This document shows, piece after piece, positions 16,301 to 27,373 of a stretch of DNA of 64,000 bases (its first letter is position 1; every line of letters begins with the position of its first letter). Origin of the DNA: Hydractinia symbiolongicarpus. Its lineage: Eukaryota > Cnidaria > Hydrozoa > Anthoathecata > Hydractiniidae. The position numbers were made by a program, and so were the translations under genes. The stretch lies in contig NC_079886.1 in NCBI RefSeq assembly GCF_029227915.1, positions 16,530,501 through 16,594,500 of the forward strand. Direction: 5' to 3'. The notes beneath the pieces were generated by a model. The model was not told where the DNA came from and did not search any database. It saw only the letters and a program-made list of their open reading frames with translations.

Positions 16301-19300
16301 ACAATTAAATGAGCGTCAGTTTTGTCAAAAATCTTTTCTCTTTTTAAAATATAATACAAATAATACAATATAAAGACTAAAATCCAAATAAAGTAAATGA
16401 AACATAAAGAAATGAATGAAACAAAGGAATCTGCTTTTACACACTAAAAAACGGCAACAAAAGAAAGATTTAAAAAATAAAAGAGTGTCATTCTTTAAAG
16501 CGCAATTGAATTTTCTTAATTAAATACCAACCATAAGCAAGTAAACTTAAATTTAGCCAAGCTGTGTGCCATTGTGGACGATTTAAAATGGTCTTTAACT
16601 CAATCGAAATCCCTGAAAATGAACCAGCGGCCTTTATCACCCTCTGCATATTCACTCCAATGCTTTTGTTAGCTTTAGATTTTGGTAAAATCTCTTGGTA
16701 TGGTATATACACCCTTGGAAGAATTGCACGAAATTTACTTGAGTCGCAAATTATCTTCCAGAAGTTGCAAACACTTCTTAAGGAATGGAAGACTGAAACG
16801 ACGTGATTAGGCCAATCGTATTTACAACTTTTTAATGCTGTCTTTAGAATTTTTTCCACAATTTCAGTTGGCAAATCGGAAAAGCTAGTAAAACGAGCTA
16901 AAGTATAAAAGTGTTAATCAATTTAACAAATTTCTACGTATCTATTAAAAACTAATTCTAATCTAATGATAAAAAAATATATAATTATAAAAACCTCTTA
17001 AAGGAGCAAGTGATAGACTGGGACTTCCCATGGAGTGTTTTACTTTCGACGGAACCTTTTTTGTTCTTTTTGGACGTTCTAAAATAAAAACCTTAACTCA
17101 TTAAGAAAAAAAATACCACAGTGTACAAGAAAACATCAAATGTCATAATTTTACCTGACGTTAAAATCTCTGTTTTCTCTTCTGATTCGGTTATGTCCAC
17201 TATTTTAATTTTTTCTTTCGAGCTACCCATTTTTTCGTGTTGAAATCGATGTCTTCATTTTCAATTCTTGCCGTAACTGAATTAGTCAGCAAAACATAAT
17301 GCTCTCCATAACCTTCAGCAAAGTGACCAAGAACGATTGTACCGAGGGAATTGAAACTAGCTGGTGAAATGTTTATTCTTCGTTGAGCTCCAAGAGTGAA
17401 ACAATAGTAAATTCGACGTTGTAAATGTCAGAAGCCGCTCTTAGTGTTAGTTGATCACCGTAAGTACTAACTCTCGACAGGGGGGTCAAACAATACGGTG
17501 TAACCTTGTTCCGAAAATGAATCAAAACGATCATTTCTGGTTAAGGGAATTAAAAGACTCTTTTAATATTGCCTCTTGCTGTTTCCACTATCACAGTTTT
17601 TTTACTTTGGCCCTTTTTTAAAATCTGCAATTTTCTCCACAGAAAACCACTTGCTTGTTACTGCATTAGTAACCGGATTCGTGAACTCTATTTTGTACGT
17701 ATTTTAGTTTTTGCCTACTTTTTTCACTTCCCCAAGAATCACATATCTTTGTTTAGGTGATATTTTTCCTTTCTGTTTCTCTCCGTATCTGATAAATACT
17801 TCTTCTCCCTTGCTGTATTGCGAACACTTATTTTTTCTTCTGCTGTACTCCACTACTCTGTCACAAATCTTTTTATTAGCAACTTTTACCTTTTGCCTTT
17901 GTTCATCAATACATTGTTGATGTTCTTGCACACGTTTTTGGGATGGTCTCGTCACTGGTTCTACAAGGGTATCGATTTCCCTATTAATAGGTACACCACA
18001 ATTAACTAATTCGTGTGACTTTCTTCCCTCAAAGACTGACCTCCAACCGAGCTCCTCGAGCTTGTCCTTATTAAGACATTTTGCGTATTCTTGTAGATTC
18101 TTCACCCAATTCACTCCCTTTCGTCCTTGCTTCACTAGATCATAATTTATCTTTTTCCTAAGTGTTCTATGTGACCTTTCGACTTTTCCTTGTGATTGAG
18201 GGTGGTAGACGCTACTCTTTGTCATCTTTATTCTTTTGTTTTCACTAAACTTCTTAACAGCTCCATAAAATTCCTTGCCTCTAACACTTTGTAAAGTATC
18301 TGGAGTTCCATGCATATCGTAGATTTTCTTCAATTCAATTGCAACATTGCTCGAGTGCTTCGAAGTTAGTGGTGCTAGCCAGTGATATCGAGAAAATACA
18401 TCAAGCAAGGATAGAACATAGCGATATTTTTTGCCTTAGTATTCAACCTGTTGACTTTTTATATCCACAAGATCAATTTGATGTTTTTTGTGAACCTGAA
18501 ATAAAGAAAAACGCTAATAAAGTGCGCTTATCTCAACGCCAGAACCTTTCACGGGTAGAAAGCAGTTTTTGCGAGGAATTTATTTTCAATGATCCTCATT
18601 TATGCATTTGCTAGCTTGTTTTATAAAAATTTTTTAGACATTTTTGAGACAAACGGAAAGAAGGCGAAGCAAATAAACGTACTTAATTTGCCGTTACTGA
18701 TCTTGGCTTTATTTGTGAACTTGACCGTAAATCTCTTAAACTCGGCGTCGTTTGATGTGACTCTTAAGATGTTGCTAAGGCTGATTCTAGCGTAGCCGTC
18801 CAAAGCACGCGTTTGCAGCTTCTTGTAACCTAAAGACTTGCTTTTTTAAAAGGTCTACGAAACACACTTTTTTCAAAACGCACTTTCCTTCAAACAAGAG
18901 TTGCTATTTTCAATATTTTATTTCCTTCGTTATTTAATAGATGTGTTAAGAACACCTGTTGCTCAATTACCTGCCGCCGCCAAACATGTTGCTTTCTATC
19001 TATTTTAAGTGCGATAATAGAACTCAGGATAAACACTTTTTTTGTAAATAAAAAAATTGGTAAAAAAAATCAATGGGCATTTTATATAGTTTATATATAA
19101 AATACGTAAAATAAAATACGCAGCTTAAAAATCACAAAGTAGCGCAAAATAATTACAAAGTGGCCCAGAAATTACAAAGTGGCGCAAAATAATTACAAAG
19201 TAGCGCAGGTATTACAACGTGGCGCAAAAATTACAAAGTGGCGCAGGTATTACAAAGTGGCGCAAAAATTACAAAGTGGCGCAGGTATTACAACGTGGCG

Positions 19301-22300
19301 CAAAAATTACAAAGTGGCGCATAAACCTTCTCAATAATCAGTTATTGTGCTAAACCGTTCTATGATTTATAACGTCCATTAAAATAGACATCTCTTGCTT
19401 GCTATTTTTTTCATTTGCGCAAATAACTCAGCTCAATTAAGCAGTTCCAAAATCTGTAAATTTTTCCTGAGACATTCACGTTCATATTTGCTTTTTGTTA
19501 ATTCAAATGTTATCCTATTTCATTTCAGCTTTTCCTATCTTGCCACTTGTTGTTTACATAATATGTGCAACTAAATTGGATCCAATAGAGGAAGGGTAGG
19601 TTATCTTTAAAATGCAGTATCACGCAAATTTTGTTGCAACAAAAACGTTTTTAGCTGCTTAAATACACTTTACGTTTAGCCATCTTTGATATAAGCTTAT
19701 GGGGAACAACATAGAGTGCTCACCCTCTAAATTATTTTGACAGCTGACAAATGCAGAAATATTTTAAAACTTGGATAGAACATTTTATACGGAAGCCCAT
19801 TGGTGCCGATTGTTTTGGTGCACATGTGTCAGGATAAGTGAAGCAAATAACTTTTACAGTGCGTTTGTATGTCTCACCTATGTAGGCATAACGCAAGCAG
19901 AAAAAGGAATGAAATTCAATGCCCCACTTATGAAGCACACACAAATCCCCTTAAAATCCTAGGTAATAATGAAACTAATACCCTCACTGACAAAACGAAA
20001 GGTGAAAATAGTGAAAATTTTTAACTTTATTGTTTAACAAAGTATTGACCCGAAATCAAAAGATGTCAAGATTATATAACAACGGAGAAAAAAGATTAAT
20101 ATTTTTAACAAAGCTAGCCATTGCGTTTTCTAAATTATTTTCCGTGACCTTCGTATTCAATACGCGTATGCACATGGTTCAGCCTTCAAGTAATTATCAC
20201 CAATAACCACAAAGTAATTTTACATATTGGATTTATTAAAGTGGTTTTAAACAATATCTAAAGACTGATGATGCCACGAACAGTTAAAATTTATATTTTT
20301 CGGAAAGATGGCAAGTTGGGCAAATATTGTGCAAGTTTTCAGGTGCATTTTGATTAAGAGAATCATTTGTTTTCTAAGTAATTCCTTCCTACGGTAACAA
20401 TGTAAAGATAAATATGGTATGGTGCATTCTTATCATGTCGACATTTTCATTTAGGTACTGGCATGGTGCTGATTATTCTTGGGAGAATATTGTTTCCGGA
20501 AGTGGTTACGTTTTAGTTGGGGTAGATATTCTTTCAATAGTAATTTATTTGTCTCCATCATATATACATTGGCTCTTCCCTGAAAACAATAAAACAAACT
20601 ATAAAATTCTATAAATCTATAAAACAAATATGTTAAAAAGTTAAAAGACAATAAGGGATTTTTGACGAAATCCTCGTCACCGCTTTTTACGTATCGCTTG
20701 AAAACGTAACCGGCGCAACATTCTGCTGTTTTTGTTTTTTTTATATCGTGTATAAAGGAATTTCCTGGTAGACAACTAATCGATTTTAGACAGTAGCAGC
20801 GATTCTGCGGGTTTTTTTCTTGTTTGGATAGGTGTCAGTCGTTGAGTAAGTTTCAGTGATTGATCACACCTTGCCTTAATTATAGTGTTTATATGATTTT
20901 GCAATAAAAGATTTTCATCAAGTGTCAAATTTGGGAGGGCGTCTCTCCCCGCCTCCCCTCCCTCATTTTTGTTTGATTGTTTATGACTGATGAAAAAGAA
21001 ATATAAATTAGTTCTTCATTTTTTTATTTCAGCTAAATCTATTTATAATGTCATATTTGATCTACATTATTGTGAAGAAATTGAGAACGGCAAGAAGTCC
21101 AAGACACAGAAAGGCTTTGTAAGTATGAAGCATATTCTGGACAGCATTCTTCATTGTATCTGCATTTTTTATCCTATCGGATTTAATAACATTCTTCATT
21201 ACCTTTAGAGCAACTGCTCGATCTTTCACCATGCTAGTATTTCTTCTGGGTATTATAAACTTGTTTGGAATTAACTGGAGAGAGCCAGCAGATTTGCAAG
21301 AGAAGGTAAAAATGATATGGGTGTATTACGCAAGCCGATTCTTATTAAACTCACAGGTAATTTTTGCATTTCTACTAACAAGCAAGGTTTAATTCTTCAA
21401 CATTGCACAAGAATTGCAATATAAAATTATCTATCACATTCTTCCTTGAATTAACCACACTTTTGAAGGAAAACGTCACAGGGCCTTTGTTGTTTAAGAC
21501 TTGAATGGACATCCAACAGAGGTTTACGGAGAAATGTCTCCTCTATGTTAAATTGCATAGTTATGTTCTTTATCTTTTCATTGCACATAATCAGACCCAA
21601 TTTTTTTCCTAATCTTGTCAGAAGCTTTTATATTGGCTATTACTCGCAACTACGCTTGAAATAACTAAACCGATATAGCATAATGACATGTCTTGCGGTT
21701 ATGGTTAGTGTTTGAATCTCACGCCATACCCAAATCAAGTAAGCACAAAAACATGAGAAAATACAACAAAGTTTTTAAAAGTAACCTGTGTAACAAGGGA
21801 TTTGGACAACTTGAAATGCCCATTTGTCCATCCGAGCATGAATGTTGGTTAAAATTCAGTGCAAACTGTTATCCACTCTCTCTTAACCCTTGGCGAGCGA
21901 AACACCTAGATGCACGGTGGACAATTTGGGAAAACCAGGCCCACAATTAAAACTTCGTCACTTTAAAGAAGTGGGTTGCTATAAAAAGGGCTCTACATGC
22001 TTTAGAAAGAAACTGAACTTTTTACCCAACAATACCACACACGAAACATGTTGGACTTATACTCAGCCGACGATGGTAACTCAAAAAGTAGATTATTTTT
22101 TAGTTAAGAAAGGGGAGTCTTTTAAAAAATGGGCGCGTATTATAAGGGTTAAGATAAAATAACGCCCTACTCACAAAGCTATTTTTATTAATTTTTTTTC
22201 GTAGGGTTCATTGGTGTGTCTGTTTTATGTTTTCCTAAGTCCAGGTGCATGGAAACAATTGGCGAAGAAATTTAGACAGAGGAAGGTTAGTACATAAGAT

Positions 22301-23087
22301 GCAGGTTATTTTAAAATGACATTTGGTGAAAAAGAAACGTTTCGTATTGGCTAAGGGAAATCAAAACACAAACTGCGCGAGTAGTATTTGATTCCTCTCC
22401 ACTCTTTGTTCTAAACAATTGGAATAGAATAAGAATATAGAAATTTTCTGTTAATCAGCAAACAATATTTATTACTTGTAATATTTTCTTTCTTATCCAT
22501 TAATAAATAGCGGGATAATTTTATTTGTGTCAGCTATGAATAATTCAGTACACTTATTTGAATTTGGATTTGACCTTATACATAATTTTCTAAAAATAAT
22601 ACCTACCAGACCCATTCAAGAATTAACAAGAGAACAGTCAATCTTCAAAAAAATACAACTCTCGATGAGACTTTATAATGTTTTCCTGATGGTTTGCAAG
22701 ACTAGGGTTCTAATGTAACACATCAGGCCAGGTGCAATAAAAACCGTTAAACATCTGTTTGTCAGCATGTCTTATATATAATACCCGACAGCTTATAGAG
22801 TAAACCCAAGACTCTGTACTGAAATAATCTCGTGTATTTTACATTTTCATTAGGGACGACAGTTCTCCAGACGTAAAAATAGTAACGAACCAGGTAAAAC
22901 GAATCGAAATTTGATTGAAAGTCGATTACCGCGCAGACTACCATGTACGACCAACAGTTCAGTGAGTACTCGTGCCTCAATTGAAAGTGAAGATTCACAA
23001 AAAGAGATATGCAAAGATCTCCATCAAGAAAAGAGGGAAGCCCCTGTGACACTTATCGGAATGGTGGTCAATAAAACGAATATGTAG
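13333..23087 (+). CDS. Family B (secretin-type) G-protein-coupled receptor, gene A; first exon not found
   Basis: Seven-helix plasma-membrane receptor with an HRM ligand-binding domain. Exons: 13333-13456, 13686-13796, 14142-14320, 14485-14606, 15107-15233, 15818-15977, 19529-19595, 20455-20521, 21033-21118, 21209-21356, 22205-22285 and 22854-23087 (stop). About 501 residues are visible; the start exon is missing. The frame opens VFLINQWLVDSITFVV, probably the end of a signal peptide. The six HRM cysteines lie in DCHKK, KKYCK, LCWPP, LECDQ, TRNCF and HQRCI. TM1 is in the 14485 exon, TM2 follows YPWTDIRINIHRHVI, TM3 ends HAWVFNEG, and LNLFIMSYLIYIIVKKL ends TM5. The basic C-tail ends in VVNKTNM. 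Splice phases match gene B throughout. The usual TM3 and ECL2 cysteines are absent (Ala and Tyr instead). The 15978-19528 intron hosts a transposon. The ligand is unknown. Confidence 0.88.
14045..14132. repeat. 12-bp minisatellite in gene A intron
   Basis: About six copies of ACTCACGGTTGT, ending about 10 bases before the acceptor of the exon at 14142. Its length could affect recognition of that acceptor, which completes the HRM domain. Confidence 0.85.
16081..16138. repeat. Left terminal repeat array of the Ginger-like element
   Basis: Two to three copies of a motif of about 20 bases reading TTTGTAAT then TGCGC and ACTT, reverse-complementary to the array at 19134-19325. Confidence 0.75.
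16139..16195. repeat. GATGGT hexanucleotide repeat
   Basis: About eight GATGGT units flanked by GATGAT, directly inside the left terminal repeat of the Ginger-like element. Confidence 0.9.
16488..17230 (-). CDS. F-box protein, three exons, carried by the Ginger-like element
   Basis: Spliced from exons 17155-17230 (start codon 17228-17230), 16995-17078 and 16488-16897; both introns are phase 1 with GT/AG borders, giving 189 residues without a stop. The first ~58 residues are polar and basic (ERPKRTKKVPSKVK). An F-box follows, beginning FSDLPTEIVEKIL and continuing HSLRSVCNFWKIICDSSKF, which fits the LP-x-E-I-x-x-K-I-L ... V-C-x-x-W pattern used to bind Skp1 in SCF ubiquitin ligases. The ~75-residue C-terminus (AAGSFSGISIELKTIL, LLAYGWYLIKKI) matches nothing I recognise. 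The preceding OTU reading frame runs into this start codon one frame off across an A-run, so it may originally have been the C-terminus of the transposase polyprotein. The function of an F-box in a transposon is inference. Homology by motif is good; expression is unknown. Confidence 0.68.
17231..18480 (-). pseudogene. Decayed Ginger-type integrase with OTU-protease remnant
   Basis: The open part (17704-18405) shows a DDE integrase core: YVLSLLDVFSRYHWLAPL, then SSVYHPQSQGKVERSHRT with the catalytic Glu, then a basic C-terminal domain (EEVFIRYGEKQKGKISPKQR). The first Asp lies in HQIDLVDI (codon 18472-18474), cut off by a stop at 18436-18438. The second Asp position reads Val (codon 18283-18285) in LQSVRGKEF. 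Downstream a further stop follows VKKVGKN, then NTYKIEFTNPVTN. An OTU-like segment comes next: YGDQLTLRAASDIYNVEF, then, after a frameshift near 17395-17402, LGHFAEGYGEHYVLL with the putative catalytic His (17299-17301). The OTU nucleophile motif (DGNC-like) was not found. The copy is therefore catalytically dead in at least two ways. Confidence 0.82.
18600..18870 (-). pseudogene. Possible N-terminal remnant of the Ginger-like transposase
   Basis: An open minus-strand frame (18621-18803, extendable to about 18840) reads LDGYARISLSNILRVTSNDA and AEFKRFTVKFTNKAKI; it has coding-like composition and no recognised domain. It lies upstream of the integrase core in the same element. An overlapping frame is also open, so which one was translated is unclear. 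Confidence 0.3.
19134..19325. repeat. Right terminal repeat array of the Ginger-like element
   Basis: About eight to nine imperfect copies of ACAAAGTGGCGCAAAAATT or its GGTATT variant, period about 20. It is reverse-complementary to 16081-16138, and longer than the left array. Confidence 0.85.
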
Positions 23088-24924
23088 TAACAATACTCTT
23101 ATATGCTTTTGAAATTTGAGAAACGTGTATGAAATAAGGAGGGGAAAGTTGGACGTACATTAAATGGGACTGGAAAGTTAGTTCGTGCTAAGTACTGAAG
23201 TGAGGGAAATGTATTTAACTATTAGTAAAGATAAATATAATTGTATTTACAGTTAATTATTGGATAATTAAATTATAAACAAATGTGCGGTGTTTAGTCC
23301 ACTCGTTTAGAATCTGTCCATCTGGGTTTTTTTTTAACTAAATCCGAAGACATGAATTGTGGGAAAAATTAAACCTAAAACCTGTGGTGGCAAATACTTT
23401 ATATTATGTCAACCCGCTCCTTTTAGCTATATTTATCGCGTGTGGGACATAAAATTTAGTGTTTTTTGCCTTAGCCATGTTTATTTTATTTGTCTAACAT
23501 TTTAAAACCCTATTTCAGCGGATTATTTGGGATTCTTGAAAGGCTATGGAAAGAAAAAAAGAAGATGTGGTACAAATTGGCAAAAAACTTGCGTTAGTCT
23601 ATGTAAAAAAAGTGTAGCAAGCAATTTAGATAAGTAAATGGGCTTGAAGAGGCTAAAACCCATCTTTTTCAAGATCACCTCTGTAGCGATGTGCATCCAT
23701 ATCAACAGGTACGACGTTATGCCAAAAATGTTTGATAGTACTGAACTAATCAAAATTAATAAAAATCTGAAAAAAAACTTAAACTTATATAAAATGGTAT
23801 ATGACAGATGCTATTACAATAAATTAAATAAGTTCAGACGGGTTTTAAAAGTACCAGAATAAATTCAGGTTCCAAAAATAAAGGAAATAAGCTCCATGCG
23901 GCGTTGAGACTGTAGTGTATCACTTTGTAATTCCGTCGCTATAGATAGATTGAAATGATTTGTGTATTAAGTAATAGAAAACAGGTACTATCCAGTTTCG
24001 TAGAAAGCAAAGTGATACACTACAGATGCAAAGATTGAATTGGTGTTAGCAATTTGTAGTTAGGTTAATGTTTTTTTATATGCAAATATATTTACGTTCT
24101 AATACTGATAAAAAGACATATTTTATTTGTGTTATAAAACCTTCGATATTTTCGTATCGTTGTAAATATATGTGTTTATATAATTGTTTTTTCTTTTTGT
24201 TTACATCTTGTTTGAGTAGAGTGCTCAAAACCCGCTTTTTGTTTGATTGTACGTCAGGACACGTCAGAAAGAAAAGCTTGTTAATTCTAAGACTTTGAGT
24301 TTCATATATTTATTTGACAATCGTTATTTTTCTCTGCGTGTACGATGGGTGGTGGGGGCACCCCAATATGATTAGAATTATCGTGTGTTGATCGAGCTTT
24401 TCAAATAAATAACCAGCTATACCGATGTTCAATTACTGCGGAATAATCCATGGAAATTCTCTAAAATCTACTTGCATCTGCTATCATTGGTTTACAGACA
24501 CACAATTACTTGTCGTATACACTATCTGAGTAACCCGACGTTGAACACCAGATGGAGCGATTATGTACAAGTAAACCGTGCCACATGTGCGGATAAAGCG
24601 ATTAGTACTCGTACGCTTTACGCCACACTACAGCTGTTCAAATAAAAGCACAGGGTAGAGCCTAATGCAACCCTGCCATGGGAGCACCTAACGTTTTTCA
24701 TTTCCGAAGCCCTGGTGAAAGTTGTAAATGTGACAGCCAGGAGCACTTACAACGACATAGCATTTTCTAGAGTATTGTGTTTGCAGCGTCAGTAGAAATA
24801 ACAGCACAAGCTATAAACCTATTGTTAACGTAAGTTTTGTGAATGTTATAATATTATGTCACAAATAATATTTGACAAATTTGTGTGGAGCGCTTACAAC
24901 AACGGGCCGTTTCGTGTGTAATGT
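23088..24924. other. Downstream of gene A: no gene supported
   Basis: Includes the 3' flank of receptor gene A and a small perfect inverted repeat at 23910-24025. A short lysine- and asparagine-rich open frame at 23638-23862 has no recognisable domain and no splice partners. Confidence 0.5.
23910..24025. repeat. 116-bp element with 18-bp perfect terminal inverted repeats
   Basis: CTGTAGTGTATCACTTTG at 23910-23927 is exactly reverse-complemented at 24008-24025. This is probably a very short MITE or a stem-loop; no target duplication was recognised. Confidence 0.7.
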
Positions 24925-26090
24925 CGTTTCCAGAATTTTTAGTTTGCAGGGAAGTAGTGCGCATTGTTTACTTGCAATATTTGCAAAATTAGTTTGTCAT
25001 ACAATCTAATTATCAACATTTGGTGATAACATGGGATAATAACATGTATCTGCCATACACTGGGCCATTCTTATTGTTTGTTTATTTTTCTTGGTGTTAA
25101 ATTAGCTAGGTATTAGCTAGCTTTAAATATGATATGAGTATCTAGCTGGCTGGCTATCTTGTTCTAAACAAACGTGAAACACAAAAATTTTACACATTGT
25201 GACTTCATAATTTGGATGTTAATTTGACTTGGTAGGACAAGTTGGACTTTAAAATTTCTTTGAAATGTTCTTGCTTATTTTTTGTCATTTTTGTCAATTT
25301 TAACCTCTATTTAAGATTGTATTCGATAATAAAAATTATTTAAACTTCCAAAATATAAGGTTAACAAAAGGGACGATATCCTAATTCTTAAATGTTTGTT
25401 GAGAGTGGCACCATTTTAGTATTTTTCAAGGAATTGAAATTTTCCAGTGATTTTGCTCTGTCGAAAAAAAAATTTCCTTGGGTGAATCACTTTACAAAGC
25501 AATTTAAAAATTGTTCCTAAAAAAACACAAAATGGTTACTCCAACGGTTCAGACGCAACTGTAAAATATTCTTAACAAAAGACTTGTGATGTTAAACTTA
25601 ACTTTTATCGGAGAAAAACATTTGTGAGGTCAAAAATAAAAAATCAGTCAAGCAAATTCAATATTTGACATTACTTTTGGGAAAGGGAGAGCTCGAAACG
25701 AAATTCCCAATATATTTTTCCAGAGTTATAGCATAGCTGGCTACTCGCTGTTTTTTCTGGTCTAGTTTATTCTATTGATAAGAGTATTATAAATTGCTAC
25801 TGAGTAAACCGTATATTAAGTGTTAGTTCTTAATCTAAAAAGTGAAATAAAAATTTATTTACATCTTTCTAGAAACGTGGCTTGGTTTAACTAGCTAACA
25901 TAGCCAACAATGCTCTGCTTATAACTTTGTTAACTACGATTTTGTGAAACTGCCATTTAAGAGCTATAAGAGTCATTCATCAAACTTGCATGCAAACAAC
26001 TACAATTCCGAAATTTCGTCTTAATGTTATTCCGCGTATTTGAATGCATATTTTGTGGAAGGAAAATGGGTAGGGAAGTTCATATTACAG
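24925..26090 (-). mobile_element. Non-autonomous TIR transposon, copy 2, inverted and internally shorter
   Basis: Read on the minus strand it follows copy 1 (7517-9664): shared blocks are the CAAACGTGAAA / TAGCTAGC segment (25100-25190), the AAATTG...GTGATTCAC block (25470-25515), the GCCACGTTTCT block (25870-25880) and the CGTAGTTAACAAAGTTAT block (25925-25945). The end corresponding to the left terminus of copy 1 is near 26090; the other terminus is truncated or replaced near 24925. It is about 1 kb shorter than copy 1. Confidence 0.68.
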
Positions 26091-26632
26091 TAAAAGATGT
26101 AGCTACCTAACTGCATTTTGCATAAATAACAAATACTGATTAAAAAGTTTATTGCAAGCAACTGTATTTAGCTACTTTTACTTTTCTAAGATGGATCTTG
26201 TAGGCAAAAGGTTAAAAAGAGACATTAAAAATTGCTTCCCCTAGACAATAAAGGTATTTATGGCTAATAGATGGAATGGTATATCTATGGCTAACATATA
26301 TGCCTCATAGCCGCCATTGATGCGACGCCAATTCGCGTCCTTTGGAATCTAAGGTTAAATACAAGCTGCTACAGAGAATAAAAATGAAAGAACAGGACTT
26401 ACAACTGCACTTTTTTAAAAGGGCCTTGCCGTCGCTATCGTCCAAAAAGTGAATGCGACCGCGTGACCTGACAACGGTTTAAGCATGTTGCTTAAATAAA
26501 ATATATATTACCGCACGACGAAGTTTCGTAGAAAACCGCTGCGAAAAAACACAAAGTTACTGACCGTGTTTTGGTGAAGACCTCTGACCTTTTCCGACCA
26601 TTATGCATGCTGGGACTGAAAAACAGTGTTAA

Positions 26633-27369
26633 CCCTATTCGGTCCGGGTTTTTCGAACATAGTATGACCGGGGGGGGGGGCGAATCCACCCCGCTCAATA
26701 TCTTTTTATAGGGTTATTCAAATTGTATCAAACTTGGCACACTTACAGTCTGCATAAAAGGAACAAGATGGCAGCAATAAATTTTTGCTTGCGTCAGCAC
26801 ATTTTCTGTGGCGTCATCAGAAGCTTCAAATTTGTTTAAAATGCCACTATCTGCTTAAAATTTAATTACTTTAGTTCTAGAGCGAATTTTGCATTCTGTT
26901 TGAAGTTTCTGAAAGCTAAATAAAAGTTATTTAACATATTTTCCAGTTTTTACGTGGATCACATAAAAAATTGCCAAAAATTGCCCGAAACTCCGCTTTT
27001 TTCGATTTTCGGGTAAAATCCGACAAAATCGGGAAATCGGATTAATCACGTGTCCAAACTATGCAAGACGATTCTTCTTAATAAAACAAAGTTGTGTTGC
27101 AATTTTGAAGTTCTAAATATAATCCTAACAAAAGTTATTAAATTTTTCCTATTATAAGGGTTTCATAGAGATTTTTAGGGGTAGTTTCGAGTAATGGCAA
27201 ATATCAAAGCTTCTAAAAAGTATGGGACCTAATGATTTGGCATGCAGGTGTGTAATAGATAACTATTGAAACTCAGTAAGTTTCATAGCCATATAACATA
27301 GCAATAAGGAGTTATTAAAAAAAAACCGTCAGGGGGGGGGCGGAATCCGCCCCACCGGACCGAATAGGG
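26633..27369. mobile_element. piggyBac-type MITE with TTAA target sites
   Basis: The 737-bp element is bounded by TTAA at 26629-26632 and 27370-27373. The termini CCCTATTCGGTCCGG and CCGGACCGAATAGGG are perfect inverted repeats, and next to each lies a G-run plus an AATCC/CCCC block. A CCCT start and TTAA duplication are diagnostic of piggyBac. No transposase is inside. A degraded relative lies in gene B at about 33920-34500. Confidence 0.85.
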
Positions 27370-27373
27370 TTAA

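Larger units (their letters stand above)
16076..19325 (-). mobile_element. Ginger-like DNA transposon inserted antisense in gene A intron
   Basis: The ends are inverted: left TTTATGCGCAAGTTTGTAAT, right ATTACAAAGTGGCGCATAAA. Both ends carry arrays of the motif TGTAATTTTTGCGCCACTT or its complement (left 16081-16138, right 19134-19325). Between them, on the minus strand, lie a retrovirus-like DDE integrase with a decayed OTU domain and a three-exon F-box gene. A cut-and-paste element with TIRs and a Ty3-like integrase fits the Ginger/KRBA2-type group; from memory, OTU domains have been reported in Ginger1 elements. The exact termini and target duplication are not certain. Confidence 0.7.
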
